In this document: one piece after another, positions 26,101 through 35,840 of the stretch
Layout: every line of letters begins with the position of its first letter
How positions within the stretch are numbered: position 1 is the first letter of the stretch
Source: Branchiostoma floridae
Lineage: Eukaryota; Chordata; Leptocardii; Amphioxiformes; Branchiostomatidae
Direction of reading: 5' to 3'
Length of the DNA stretch: 64,000 bases
NCBI RefSeq assembly: GCF_000003815.2
Contig: NC_049985.1
Location: forward strand, 5,602,692 to 5,666,691
Position numbers and translations under genes: made by a program
The notes under the pieces: generated by a model
What the model was told of the DNA's origin: nothing
The model's database searches: none
Seen by the model: only the letters and a program-made list of their open reading frames with translations

Positions 26101-29100
26101 CGGTCCGCTCAGCGTATCATCAGCGGACAGGTGATCGGTCAGCTGAAGGTGCTGATGCGGTCCGAAGCGGCAGCAGAGAAGTTTGACCGTGAGACGTGGT
26201 CCACGGAACTGTCGCCGATCCTCAACCTGTGGAAGAAGCTCAACCAGGTCTGTGTCAGGTGTCAATGACAATCATAAAGGAAAAGAGAAGAAAAGGACTT
26301 AAAGTCCACACCAATTTCATTTCTTGGTTGTCATGTTTTCTGAGAAAAATAAAGAAGAAAATACTTAAATACATTGTCAGTAAATTAGTAGATTAACATG
26401 AATACAGATGGACTCTAAAAAGAAATTCTGTTGAGACATTTTCAGGAGTCAGGGTAGTTGGATGCAACTTTTCCTCCATGCCCTCTCTTTTAATGAATTT
26501 ATTGTGACCCTAAACAGTATGTCACCCCATATCTATTATAGGCATGTTTGGCAACAATGTTTGATCTACCAGTACATCTTTTTCAGGGAGACAGTGGATT
26601 GAGGCTAGCACTGTATTATGAATTCTGTTCATATACTATTAGACTTTTCCCACTTCCCCCAAGAATAATAGAACATGCATGTTGAATTCTGATGATAATT
26701 ATCAGCTCATCCACTTTGATGATGAAAAGTTCAACGAAGGCAGTATGATAGATATTACACAGATTATCATTATATTGATTGACCTTAGAAAATAAGTTTT
26801 GAATTTCCTGACATTAGTTCCAACGCTATGACTTGGAGAATGGAACCTTTTCTGATACCCATTTCCTGGCAGAGACCATAAAACTCCGCAGGCAGGCAAG
26901 TCAAATACAAGTAGCTTTAAATTGAGTTGAATCGTTCATTGAAGGTTGCAACAGTTCAGTTACTAGCACCTTTAAGTTATTAGTTGCTACTCTTCAAGGG
27001 TTGAAGTGTGGCATGTTGACATGTTAGACCTTTGGACCATCTAGTATGAGAATAGGGATCTGTTATTTTGGTGTTATACTGCCAATGTGGCCACTATATG
27101 TTGTCATAAAATTGTTGTTGTTTGTTTGGTTGGTCCATTCGTCTGTTTTTTTGTTTACATATTTCATGTACTTCATTGGTTTGTTGATTAATTAGTTGGT
27201 TTATGATAAACTGTTTTAAAGTATCAAATGATTTTTTGCTTTATTGTATGCAAGTAGGCCTAGGCTTATTGCAAAAATATCATCAATTTGTTTTTAAAAG
27301 ACCTTGCTACATTCATCAGATCTGGCCCAAGGTACTGAGACACCCTCTGTTGATCCGTTAGGAAACTGCAGCTAAAATGTTGCTTTGCAGGACACATTAT
27401 TTTGGTATTAGCTCTCACAGGTAGTTTTTCTTATGTACTAATAACCTGTGTTATATTGTAGTGTATACATTCGTAATGCAAATACAAGTAGTTACTGTAA
27501 ATGCAAAAATTTTCACAGTGGTTTAATGTTCGCGGCATTTGCGGTTGCCACTTCACCACAAATTTAAAACCACCGCAAACATTTTTCCATGGCAGTAAGA
27601 GACTACAGTGCATGGCGCAACCGTGAACTTAAAACCACCGCGAAAAGTCCTTTTTCCCGATACTGCAAAATTAAATCCCCGCGAACTTAAATACATTTAC
27701 AGTAGTGTATACATTCGTGGTGCAAATGCTAGTGGTTTAAACAATTATAGTTAATCCAATATTAAATCCACATCTGATCCCTTCCCAGGCCTCCCAGCTC
27801 CTGCAGCAGCGCATCGCTGCGCCCAGCGACCAGGCCGACAAGCCCATCATCTCCTTCATCCAGCTGGAGCGCTTCTCCTCCGTCAAGCTGGTGCAGAACG
27901 TGCACCAGTCGCTGGCCGCGCTCAGCCGCGTCATCCGGGGGACAAGCCTGCTCACGTCCGACGTGCAGACTCTGGCAAAGTCACTGCTCAGACAGGAGGT
28001 GTGTATATGCACATGTTCAGTTCAGTTCAGTTCATGTACATGTACATTTGTAAATCTCAGGATAGAGTTTGGAATGTGCCAGTATAGAGATCACAACTGG
28101 ACTTAGTGAATCTAAAGATATTCCCGTAAAAGACAGCCAGATCTTTTCAACTTTGATTCATGTCACTTGAGACCAATGAATTGACCTGGAATTTAGGATT
28201 TACAAAGAAGAGACCACCCTAACAAATTCCTAACACCCTGTTTGGAGCTTCTGTCAATGGAAATTCTGATCGGGATCTCTACTGGTAGAATCACAAAAAA
28301 ATGTGGTGGGATCTTAATCATGCTTAGGCCTTCAAACTTAATGCCCCATCTGACTCTGAGAGGGCGTACCTAACTACAATGTATAGCGCGATACTCATCT
28401 ACTATTCGATACCGGTACTCATTTTCACATGAGTCAAGTGAAGAAATAGGTCTTAAGTGCCTTTTCCAAGGGCACAACATTCAGATTCTAAGCCAACAAC
28501 CCTAACCAGAAGACTACCCTGCCACATTGGGGTACTGGTGGCTCTTTAACACTTACATTTGTCCTGTGTTTACTGCAGACTCCAGGAGGCTGGCAGAGCA
28601 TGTGGGAAGGCCCTGAAGACCCCATGCAGTACCTGCGTGCGCTGGTGGCTCGAGCAATGGCCATCCAGGGGTGGGCAGAGCGAGCGGAGGCCGGCACACT
28701 GCTGAGGGACGTCCTGGACCTGTCCGAACTCTTCCACCCGGATACCTTCCTCAATGCTCTCAGACAACAGACTGCAAGGTACATTGTACTCGTCTATTGG
28801 AATCTTCTTAGAGTTTATCAAATAGATCTCCAGCATAGTTGAAAAGTTATGAATATAGACATGCTATCAAAACGACAGTGATAAAAAGCAGTTATTCAGG
28901 CAATCGGATATTATCTTGGAAATGGTTGTCTGATATGATTTTGACCGTGAGGATAGTCCTTGAAGACTGTCAAGCATCAAGGAGTCACATTCTCATTGAC
29001 AGACAGATCTTAAGTTTGTATAATTTTTTTTAGTAACTATTATACTCCACTGCTCAGAAATGATAGTAATTTGAACAAATACTGTTGAGCTGAAGCTTGT

Positions 29101-31382
29101 GTGTTGCTCTGCAGGGACCTGCGCTGTCCCATGGACAGCCTGAAGTTTGTCAGCAGCTGGAAGGGCAGCATCTCGGGCGCCAAGCTGGCTGTGAAGGTAG
29201 GCAGGGCTTTTATAGGCACTTCATCTTAGATTGCTGTGAAGAATAGTTCACAACAACCATGTGATGCAAATGTGATTCTAAAATTGGTTGTCTGAAAATT
29301 TTTTTCAAGCACTATTAAAGACAATGCGTTGAAGTATGATTAGTTGACAATGGTGACAATGTTCCTACAGCAGTATGTTCTGATGTCCATGTAGCAATTG
29401 ACATCCCTATTTTCCATCACCCCCAACTTGTTATGTTAGGGTTATGGTAAGGGTTAGGGGTGTTGGAACATAGGTGTGTCAANNNNNNNNNNNNNNNNNN
29501 NNNNNNNNNNNNNNNNNNNNNNNNNNNNNNNNNNNNNNNNNNNNNNNNNNNNNNNNNNNNNNNNNNNNNNNNNNNNNNNNNNNNNNNNNNNNNNNNNNNN
29601 NNNNNNNNNNNNNNNNNNNNNNNNNNNNNNNNNNNNNNNNNNNNNNNNNNNNNNNNNNNNNNNNNNNNNNNNNNNNNNNNNNNNNNNNNNNNNNNNNNNN
29701 NNNNNNNNNNNNNNNNNNNNNNNNNNNNNNNNNNNNNNNNNNNNNNNNNNNNNNNNNNNNNNNNNNNNNNNNNNNNNNNNNNNNNNNNNNNNNNNNNNNN
29801 NNNNNNNNNNNNNNNNNNNNNNNNNNNNNNNNNNNNNNNNNNNNNNNNNNNNNNNNNNNNNNNNNNNNNNNNNNNNNNNNNNNNNNNNNNNNNNNNNNNN
29901 NNNNNNNNNNNNNNNNNNNNNNNNNNNNNNNNNNNNNNNNNNNNNNNNNNNNNNNNNNNNNNNNNNNNNNNNNNNNNNNNNNNNNNNNNNNNNNNNNNNN
30001 NNNNNNNNNNNNNNNNNNNNNNNNNNNNNNNNNNNNNNNNNNNNNNNNNNNNNNNNNNNNNNNNNNNNNNNNNNNNNNNNNNNNNNNNNNNNNNNNNNNN
30101 NNNNNNNNNNNNNNNNNNNNNNNNNNNNNNNNNNNNNNNNNNNNNNNNNNNNNNNNNNNNNNNNNNNNNNNNNNNNNNNNNNNNNNNNNNNNNNNNNNNN
30201 GTTTGTAATCCAATGCATATCTTTGTAGCAAAAGTTGATGTCACTGCAAAACAATGTGGTTGCCATCATCTCCAATGTTTGTTATTATCTTACCACGACA
30301 GATTGGTGGGTTGATGCTGGAGGGTTGCTCCTTCAATGGGAGTCGTCTCTCCGAGAACCAGCGAGACTCTCCCAGTGTCTGCATCGTACCAAACTTTACT
30401 GTGGCCTGGATTGACAGTAAGGTCAGTACATTCAACAGAACAATCACCCACTGCATAGTAATATAAGTTTGTTTGTTTGTGCTGCTAAAAGCATACTGAC
30501 TATGGTAGCTATTGCTATCCCTCTCCTTGGTGCTGAAAGGCCTTCTTGTTGTTATTACTTTTTAAATTGATGATAAGACTCATTTGTAACCCAGCCTTTT
30601 GGCCACAGAGATGGCAAAGATGTGCCAAAAAGTCAAGTCTACTCTGTTCTACTCACAAATCACACAATCTGTATCATAGTGTTGTTGTCTGCTGTAAAAG
30701 CGCTTTGTCAGTGTTAAAAGCGCTTTGTCAGTGTTAAAAGCGCTTTGTCAGTGTTGTTCAACCCAGGAGCCTCAGCTCCCGCCCCCCCTACTTAGCCCCT
30801 CGCGGGGTCATCTGGGGGTAAAGATATGTAGATGTAGATGTCATTGGTATCTTGTAGTTTGCCTATTGTAGAAGCAATTCTTAAAATTTTATGGACTAAT
30901 GATCAATTGTAAATCATCAAATTATACTTTTTATGAATCCCCTCTAAGATTGATCTACTGTACCCTTGTAAATGCAGAAATGTTTGCAGTGGTTTTGACA
31001 TGCTCGCGGTGGTTTTATGTCCGCAGTTTTCGCAGTGACTGCTTTACTGCAAACTTAAAACCACCGCAAACATTTTCCATTATAGTTTGTGACTGCAGTC
31101 TATGGTGCTACTGTGAACACTCTATTTTCCCACTATCCCGAAAGTAAATCCCTGCAAACTTAAAGGCATTTACAGTATCTATGCGCTTTGAATGATGCAA
31201 TGTAACATTGTGTCTGATTGGTGCAGGGAGCTGACCCCTACCCAGAGGAAGAGGTCATCCAACTGCCGCTGTACTTCAGCGCGGATCGCGACCGTATCGT
31301 GAACCAGGTCAAGGTTCCGTGTGGAGGCAACCAGGACCAATGGGTGCAGTGTGGAGCCGCTCTCTTCCTCAAGAGTCAGTGA
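17188..31382 (+). CDS. DYNC2H1: Cytoplasmic dynein-2 heavy chain, C-terminal exons
   Basis: Dynein-2 heavy chain is the AAA+ motor for retrograde intraflagellar transport in cilia. Visible exons: 17188-17253, 17801-17851, 19003-19080, 19904-20035, 20469-20541, about 20660-20719, 22741-22866, 23472-23582, 24067-24222, 24648-24723, 25141-25349, 26026-26247, 27789-27998, 28579-28778, 29115-29196, 30302-30421, 31227-31382. Junction phases agree throughout, giving about 709 codons. Conserved stretches match the vertebrate protein closely: SWIDQER, RPDRLQSAM, VAMGQGQAD, NGEWMCLKNLHLV, SSLKITFE, CQERRNYIPQGWTKFYE, HGLLENAIYGGR, LNLWKKLNQ, DLSELFHPDTFLNALRQ, LEGCSFNGSRLSEN and the terminal VPCGGNQDQWVQCGAALFL. 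These cover the end of the AAA ring and the C-terminal domain. AAA1-AAA4 and the microtubule-binding stalk are not in the window. An exon between 20719 and 22741 is probably lost in the 21561-21892 gap. The exon near 20660 has no AG before it, and the donor after 25349 is a weak GTTGGT. Confidence 0.93.
17280..17455 (+). mobile_element. Truncated copy of the CAGGGTTGGACAAGT MITE
   Basis: It begins CAGGGTTGGACAAGTTT and follows the complete element at 37240-37565 through CAATGGAATTCTTATT, then diverges; the right terminal repeat is missing. It lies 27 bases downstream of a DYNC2H1 exon, inside the intron. Confidence 0.75.
18487..18586. other. Assembly gap (100 N) in a DYNC2H1 intron
   Basis: Run of 100 N between the exons ending 17851 and starting 19003. 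Those exons join in phase and match the expected protein order, so no coding loss is implied. Confidence 0.95.
19110..19195 (+). mobile_element. Decayed fragment of the CCGCGAA fold-back MITE
   Basis: The stretch reads like one arm of the elements at 27493, 30956 and 43422 (GTAAATGTTGAAATTTTTGC, then a GTGCAAACTTAAACAT segment), with many substitutions and no second arm. It starts 30 bases after a DYNC2H1 exon. Confidence 0.45.
20053..20152. other. Assembly gap (100 N) after a DYNC2H1 exon
   Basis: Run of 100 N starting 18 bases after the exon that ends at 20035. The flanking exons are phase-compatible and consecutive in the family, so it is intronic. Confidence 0.95.
20305..20418 (+). mobile_element. 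MITE with TGCCAAAAAGCAGTTACTCAAG arms, copy 1
   Basis: Starts CGTTGATGAAGGTTAGACAT and contains a hairpin whose left arm (20343-20365) reads TGCCAAAAAGCAGTTACTCA and whose right arm is a near reverse complement ending TTTTTTGGCA. An inverted copy with the same leader is at 44431-44546, and a partial third copy lies near 28884-28935. It sits in the DYNC2H1 intron before the exon at 20469. Confidence 0.8.
20867..21045. mobile_element. Tigger/pogo-like MITE
   Basis: The ends are inverted repeats: CAGTGGAAGCCAGTTAATTG on the left, and on the right the complement of CAGTAAAGTGGAAGCCGCTT followed by the same TTAATTGCAC. A TA precedes the left end, as expected for TA-targeting Tc1/mariner-superfamily elements. 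At about 179 bp with no open frame it is non-autonomous. The internal GCAC/TTGCAC words form further inverted repeats. Confidence 0.7.
21170..21560 (+). repeat. Diverged direct duplication, period 206 bp
   Basis: Two copies share TTCATATTC(C/A)AGTTTTACTTA, GGGCTAAGC, an (A/G)TAGA(T/C)CATGTT block and a TTGATT(C/T)TC block in order. The second copy runs into the 332-N gap, so more copies may be hidden. It lies where a DYNC2H1 exon is missing. Confidence 0.65.
21561..21892. other. Assembly gap (332 N), probably hiding a DYNC2H1 exon
   Basis: Gap between a 206-bp duplication and a 26-bp minisatellite, i.e. in repeats. The flanking DYNC2H1 exons (ending 20719, starting 22741) are not consecutive in the family: about 30-40 residues containing the conserved SPGADPSQELQ segment are absent. 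The gap is the likeliest place for them. Confidence 0.75.
21893..22497. repeat. 26-bp minisatellite with a 156-bp higher-order repeat
   Basis: About 23 units of the form ACTGAGAAGGAAACACATGC followed by GCACAC, with variants (CAGGTG, GGTGGG, CACGTGCT). The variant run AGGTGGGC...ACGTGCTCACACGCTGAGATGG recurs exactly 156 bases apart (22155 and 22311), which is six units. It stays open on the minus strand as a Cys/Ser/Val-rich frame, an artefact of composition. Intronic to DYNC2H1. Confidence 0.9.
23082..23181. other. Assembly gap (100 N) in a DYNC2H1 intron
   Basis: Run of 100 N between the exons ending 22866 and starting 23472, which are consecutive in the protein (LPVLEK then ELNSLQP). No coding loss. 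Confidence 0.95.
25635..26040 (+). repeat. Direct duplication of intron end plus exon start in DYNC2H1
   Basis: The intron tail before the exon at 26026 is present twice (period about 195 bp). Both copies contain TTTTTGTTCC, ACCACATGCCTACAAAAAT, GTGTGTTGCACTG and AACTTTCTCT, then CAACAG|GACTACCA(G/A)GATGT. The downstream copy is the real exon start (DYQDVIEAL); the upstream copy (acceptor at 25830) keeps only about 15 exon bases before diverging into TATACAC. Confidence 0.85.
27493..27704 (+). mobile_element. CCGCGAA fold-back MITE, copy 1
   Basis: Terminal repeats TACTGTAAATGC and its approximate complement ATACATTTACAGTA enclose 212 bp that fold on themselves through TTAAAACCACCGCGAA-type words; no open frame. 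The flanks are themselves a direct repeat: GTAGTGTATACATTCGT appears before (from about 27459) and directly after the element. DYNC2H1 intron before the exon at 27789. Confidence 0.85.
28340..28530 (-). mobile_element. SINE related to the one at 48.66 kb, minus strand
   Basis: Read on the minus strand, this has a tRNA-like head with GGCAGGGTAGTCTTCTGG and TTAGAATCTGAATG, then the body TTGTGCCCTTGGAAAAGGCA, a CACTTGACTCATG word and AAATGAGTA. The SINE at 48658 has the same body in the same order but a different head. It lies in the DYNC2H1 intron before the exon at 28579. Confidence 0.6.
29437..29462. repeat. Short degenerate TTAGGG-like tract
   Basis: GTTAGGGTTATGGTAAGGGT followed by TAGGGG, 20 bases before the 718-N gap. 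Too short and degenerate to call an interstitial telomere block, but it may be the edge of a longer simple repeat lost in the gap. Confidence 0.4.
29483..30200. other. Assembly gap (718 N) in a DYNC2H1 intron
   Basis: Lies between the exons ending 29196 and starting 30302. The protein runs KLAVK then IGGLMLEG, consecutive in the family, so no exon is expected inside. Confidence 0.95.
30694..30755 (+). repeat. 20-bp tandem repeat, three copies
   Basis: CGCTTTGTCAGTGTTAAAAG is repeated with starts at 30701, 30721 and 30741, the last copy turning into GTTGTTCAACCC. It abuts the short retroelement-like copy at 30757-30842, so it could be part of that element's insertion or head. Confidence 0.85.
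30757..30842 (+). mobile_element. Short GC-rich dispersed element, copy 1
   Basis: Shares with 63822-63905 the string GGAGCCTCAGCTCCC, a C-run, CTACTT, CCCCTCGCGGGGTCAT and TGGGGGTA, then a GATGTAGATGT-like repeat tail. The central CCCCTCGCGGGG is a perfect palindrome. The simple-repeat tail suggests a SINE-like or 3'-truncated retroelement; the family was not recognised. Confidence 0.7.
30956..31177 (+). mobile_element. CCGCGAA fold-back MITE, copy 2
   Basis: Same architecture as 27493-27704: CTGTA...TGTAAATGCAG on the left, a GCAGTGGTTTT arm, AACTTAAAACCACCGC, and GGCATTTACAGTA on the right. It ends about 50 bases before the last DYNC2H1 exon (31227), so it lies close to that exon's branch-point region. 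Confidence 0.85.
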
Positions 31383-32340
31383 TGACATCACCCAACTTGT
31401 GTGCAAATGGACTGGTGATGTCACACAAAGCTGTGTTATTAGGAAAACGTTATGTACTACCTAAGAACAGCTCAATTTCCATACTTCTCTGTAGAGACAT
31501 CTCAGTGTGGTGTATAGATGTACTTGTATTTTGACCTTAAAAATTTAAACTGAATATAAAAGATTGAACACTTTGAAGTATTTTTGTGTGTATGTAGAGA
31601 CGATATGACACCGCAATTTATTTGTGAAGAAGATTGACTAACTATCTTGTATATATGCTTGTGATGAAAGTTCTAAAAGTGGGGATAGAAATAACCTGAT
31701 GTAAAATAATGTCATAGAATGTCTATTATTTTGTGCATTCCATTTTAACGTTACCTATGTGATGAAACACTGTGTAAGAAACTGCTATAAAAAAGATAGT
31801 ATACACATATGTTGTTATTGTAAATTTCAAGTGTTTATTGATGCTTCCATAGAGCATATAGTAACATGAAGAGGATATACATGTACATGTCAGACAGTTT
31901 TGGGTCAAAGCATGCTTCTTACTACATGTGTATCTATCCAACTTGTGCATTAATTGGTCTCTAATGTGTTGTTTGTTGCTCAATATGCCCTGCCTAGTGT
32001 TTTTCAACATTCTCATATTGGCAACCCTTTGCAATCTTTTCTTTATGTGACACTGTTTTTCCAGCACACATGGAAAACAAAGTGAAGACAGTGCCAGAGA
32101 CATTCTTTTGAAATTGGGTCTAACCCTTTTGTTTGGTTTATCTTTTTCCCCAGCCAATGTAACATCTATATACTGCTACTATTAGTCGCAACACCTGCTT
32201 AGTTACATCCGTAAATGCTGCCTAGTTACAGCATCTCCAGTTGTGTTGGTGGCCATGCTAATTAGATTCCAGTCAGGCTTTATAGAAATGTGATATGCGT
32301 TGTGATATACAAAGATTAATAAACATTACGTCGTATATCT
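31383..32340 (+). terminator. DYNC2H1 3' untranslated region and poly(A) signal
   Basis: After the TGA at 31380-31382 there is an AT-rich stretch without further exons. The first canonical AATAAA on plus is at 32318-32323. That gives a 3' UTR of about 0.96 kb, reasonable for an animal gene. Confidence 0.6.
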
Positions 32341-32651
32341 CTGTTGTCTATGAATTTTTTATCTTTGCACTTTTGAAAGTTGTTCGGTCTAAGATGCTAT
32401 CAAACATATACAGTGTGGATGCACATGTCTGTGTACTAGTGTGCAGACATGTTGTTAAACTGACACATTAAAGATTGCAAGGGATAGAATACAACTACAT
32501 GTAGCTTGAAAGGTACTTAATCAACATAGTTAATTAAAATAGAGACTGAACATACATGTAGGTTGGCATAGGACTAAAACATTTTGAGGTTTGAAAACTG
32601 AGCAAACTTTATTTGCATATGCATTACACTAGCATATTATGTTATACGCGT

Positions 32652-32684
<33 letters not shown>

Positions 32685-33399
32685 TTTTGTTTTTCAACAT
32701 TATCAAGCATACATTTACCAGGAAACTAAGGTGTGTGTACTTTTGTTGAGTGTTAAGCCACACTCTTAATTTCATGGATGACATCCCCTGGAGACCCCAA
32801 AGTAATGCCAACGGGTAAAAAAAAAAATTTAGAAAAAAATGCTGCTGAACCAGGACTAAACATCCAGCCCATTATTTTTCCAGGCTTGAATTGTCTTATC
32901 TTCACCTCGATCTAGTAAGACTGCAACAGACAATTGTCACCATTTCAATAATGTTTTACTGCCATTACAAGGGCGCTGTGCTGACTGTGTGCCCCTTACC
33001 ACGGGGAGCAGATGCCCAGCTTAGAATTCTGATTGATCAGTCTCTCTATTGGGTCACATGCGGCCACATTTTTTTTTTTTTAGAACAGGCAAAAATCAAC
33101 TTGCTTGCATCATCCATAAAGTTGAGTCAGTGTGGCTTTACCTAATTGACATGTGGTAACTCTATACCATGATGAATCCGTGCTGCAAGAGTTACAATAG
33201 ATCTAGCGATTTACACGGTAGCCTTGTATTAGGGACCCTGCGGAAAAGATCTTCCACCGCCGATTCTGAGAAACCTGCTACTAGAAAAGGCCTCAGGCCA
33301 TGAGACCATATATGGAGCAAGGTATTTAATGTTAAACATAATGTTACCTGCATACAGCATGTTGATACCTGAGCTAGTCTATCGGAAAATAAGAGATAC
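32341..33399. other. Intergenic, DYNC2H1 to GCC2
   Basis: No exon supported. It contains an (AT)n/(AG)n microsatellite at about 32655-32686, a poly-A stretch near 32817, and a poly-T near 33070. Short frames here lack splice-site or codon support. Confidence 0.5.
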
Positions 33400-33715
33400 A
33401 CATGAGTAGTCCACATCGTCGCTATTTTGGCATAGCAGATTCCACAGCCTTTGTGGGTATCACGCCCCTCCTCCAGTAGTTGGTCACGCCCATCTCAGGT
33501 GTCCGAATTTTGCTGTACACAAATTAGTCGCTAGGTTCACAATCAGCTGGGTGCAGTGCCAAGCTCGGTCGATCTGAGCATTTCTTCCTGGTGACGTGTC
33601 AAATTAGTGTTAACGAACACTTTTCGCGATAAAACAGGCCAGATAACAGCACATTAAGGTGTCCCATACGTTGCTGATGCTAGCTGCAAGCTCTGATCCT
33701 TTCTTAGGACGATAG
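33400..33715 (+). promoter_or_regulatory. Candidate GCC2 promoter and untranslated first exon
   Basis: The interval ends in a strong donor, ACGATAG|GTAAGT (last exon base 33715). The next good plus-strand acceptor, TTTTGACCAG at 35795-35804, precedes the GCC2 start codon by 36 bases. No ATG-initiated frame of note occurs and no TATA box is apparent. The TSS position is not defined by sequence. Confidence 0.45.
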
Positions 33716-35129
33716 GTAAGTTTTTTCCCCGGGCGATTTCGGTGTGGGAGGGGGGCGGAACGTGACAGACGTGTAAGGAGGTAAACAACTCCTGATGTTG
33801 ACGTAAAATTTATTCATTCAATATTAACGTCTAGACATCAGTGTCGTAAAGCCACGGGTGGTAGCATACACTTGGCGTACACCTAGCATCGAAGCTTTTT
33901 TTTCGTCGACGCTACCCAGTGCAAAAGACTACCCAAACAAAATTATTGCCAGAATTCCGATAGTATCTCAGAAATCTGTAACGTTATGTCAATGACGGTC
34001 AGACCGAAGACAATTCTTAGACAACAAAGCACATTTTATGTTATGTTACGTTCTGATTTGACATTTGTATCATTGTTATATATTCATATTCTTATAACTA
34101 CAATCTCCCTTTTGTATGTTGAGTTTTCTTACTCTTAGAACGCATTTCATAGGATTATTCAGGCAAAACTGGAGTGATGCCCCAAGCAAAAGATTATCTG
34201 GGTGATTGCACAAGTAAAATTGGATAGTGACGTTAACGTTATATGTGTGTCAAGCTTTCTATGGAGATTAGAGACCAAACATAACAAGTTAGAAAAACAG
34301 TCTTTCATCTAAATTAAGTGATGACATGCAAGCAGGGCTCCAAATGTGCTATCTCTGCTGTCTTCAATAATGTAAATCATGTAATTTCACAGCAATTATA
34401 AAGACAGATAGCAGTGTTTTTAATTCATAGTTGATACAGTACTGGTAATGTTAGTCGTAAAAAGAAGGCATATCCGCTGTGTCATGAATTTGCACTGCAA
34501 AAAAAACTGTGAAACTTAAAAAAAATACCAGTAATATGTCCCCTTCTCCTAATTGGAAATTTAGTTCCTGCAGACTTTGGAACTATTTACAATACATTAA
34601 TGAAGTGATGTAACTTACTTGTAACATTACATATATTCAAAAAGGTAACCACAGAAGCAGAAAAAGCATAGGGCAATCACTGACACTTCATAAGACTTCT
34701 ACAGGAGTTTTTTTACGAGATGCTTAGTCAACTGTGTTATTGTTAACGTCACAGACCGGTCATTCACTCTGCAGAAGCCATCAATTATTGTGCCACTGTG
34801 ACGCAAACACCTGTAGACTCCCCTATTGTGTTTGCAGGTTGTCAGACTGGTTCTACGAATTACGTCATTGTTTTGATTGGGTGTCGAACCTTGAAGAAAA
34901 CCCTTCAGTCGAAAAGTAAAAAATCAAAATCCATTACTGTAAATCCTTATGTTGAACTTTTGCAGCGGTCACCACTCCACCATGAATATACGTTTGCAGT
35001 GTATTAGTATTACTATGATACAATCATTCATTGTTAATTCATACCATTAATTACTTGTTTATCCTTATTGTATCATTATTATTCTATGTATTACTTTACT
35101 TTATTATCATATATCATAATCAATTTTGT

Positions 35130-35285
35130 TTAGTTTAAAGGAGGAGGGCTAAGTATAAGCTTCACAAGCTTTTTCCCTCCGCCTGCACCTGTTTTATCCA
35201 TTGTTTTCGTTTTGTGTTTTAATGTAATACTTGTGTGCGAATAAATAAACAAACAAACAAACAAATAAACAAAACAAACAATAGA
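35130..35285 (+). mobile_element. 3' end of a non-LTR retrotransposon
   Basis: The AGTATAAGCTTCACAAGCTT segment, a CCTGCACCTGTTTTATCC segment and GTAATACTTGTGTGCGAATA followed by AAATAAAC and (AAAC)n form the tail typical of invertebrate LINE 3' UTRs ending in short A-rich repeats. No reverse-transcriptase frame is attached, so it is a 5'-truncated copy. Located in the GCC2 5' intron. Confidence 0.6.
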
Positions 35286-35840
35286 ATTGTTTAACAACCT
35301 CAAATTTAGGACACATCAAAGACCCCCTTTCCCTCCTACCAAGAAGAATAAAACCATTGCAAAAGCAATTAAATGTACACTATCTTATCATGTAAGATAT
35401 GAGGGGATAGGAACTTGACATATTTCTGACAATAAAAAATTCTGACCAAATGCAACAAATGGAGGGGATAGATCAATAGATCAAACAACCCATTTACTCA
35501 GTTTATGATGCATAAAGTATTGATTATATCCTTATCCTTGTATTTATTACATCGTCCCAGGATGAAAATTGATCGTTGATAAAAAGCCTGACACATTTGA
35601 TTGGGAACATTACAACAGCTGTCAACAGGAGACAAGACTCAGGTACTAGTAAGGTAGTCAATGGTTAAATTATTCACCAGTCTGGCCTTCCTAAAGCCTA
35701 GAAGATTACCAGCAACTTTTGTTCAGGTTCATGTTTGTTATCATTCTTCAGTCATGAATGTGCGTATGGATTATGTTGTGAATCCCGTGTTGACTTTTGA
35801 CCAGGTGTTGTAGAGCTGTATCCGTGACGACCAGGTAAAC

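Noticed and set aside
29417-30314. Several 240-280-codon frames on both strands
   Set aside because: They consist almost entirely of the 718-N gap.
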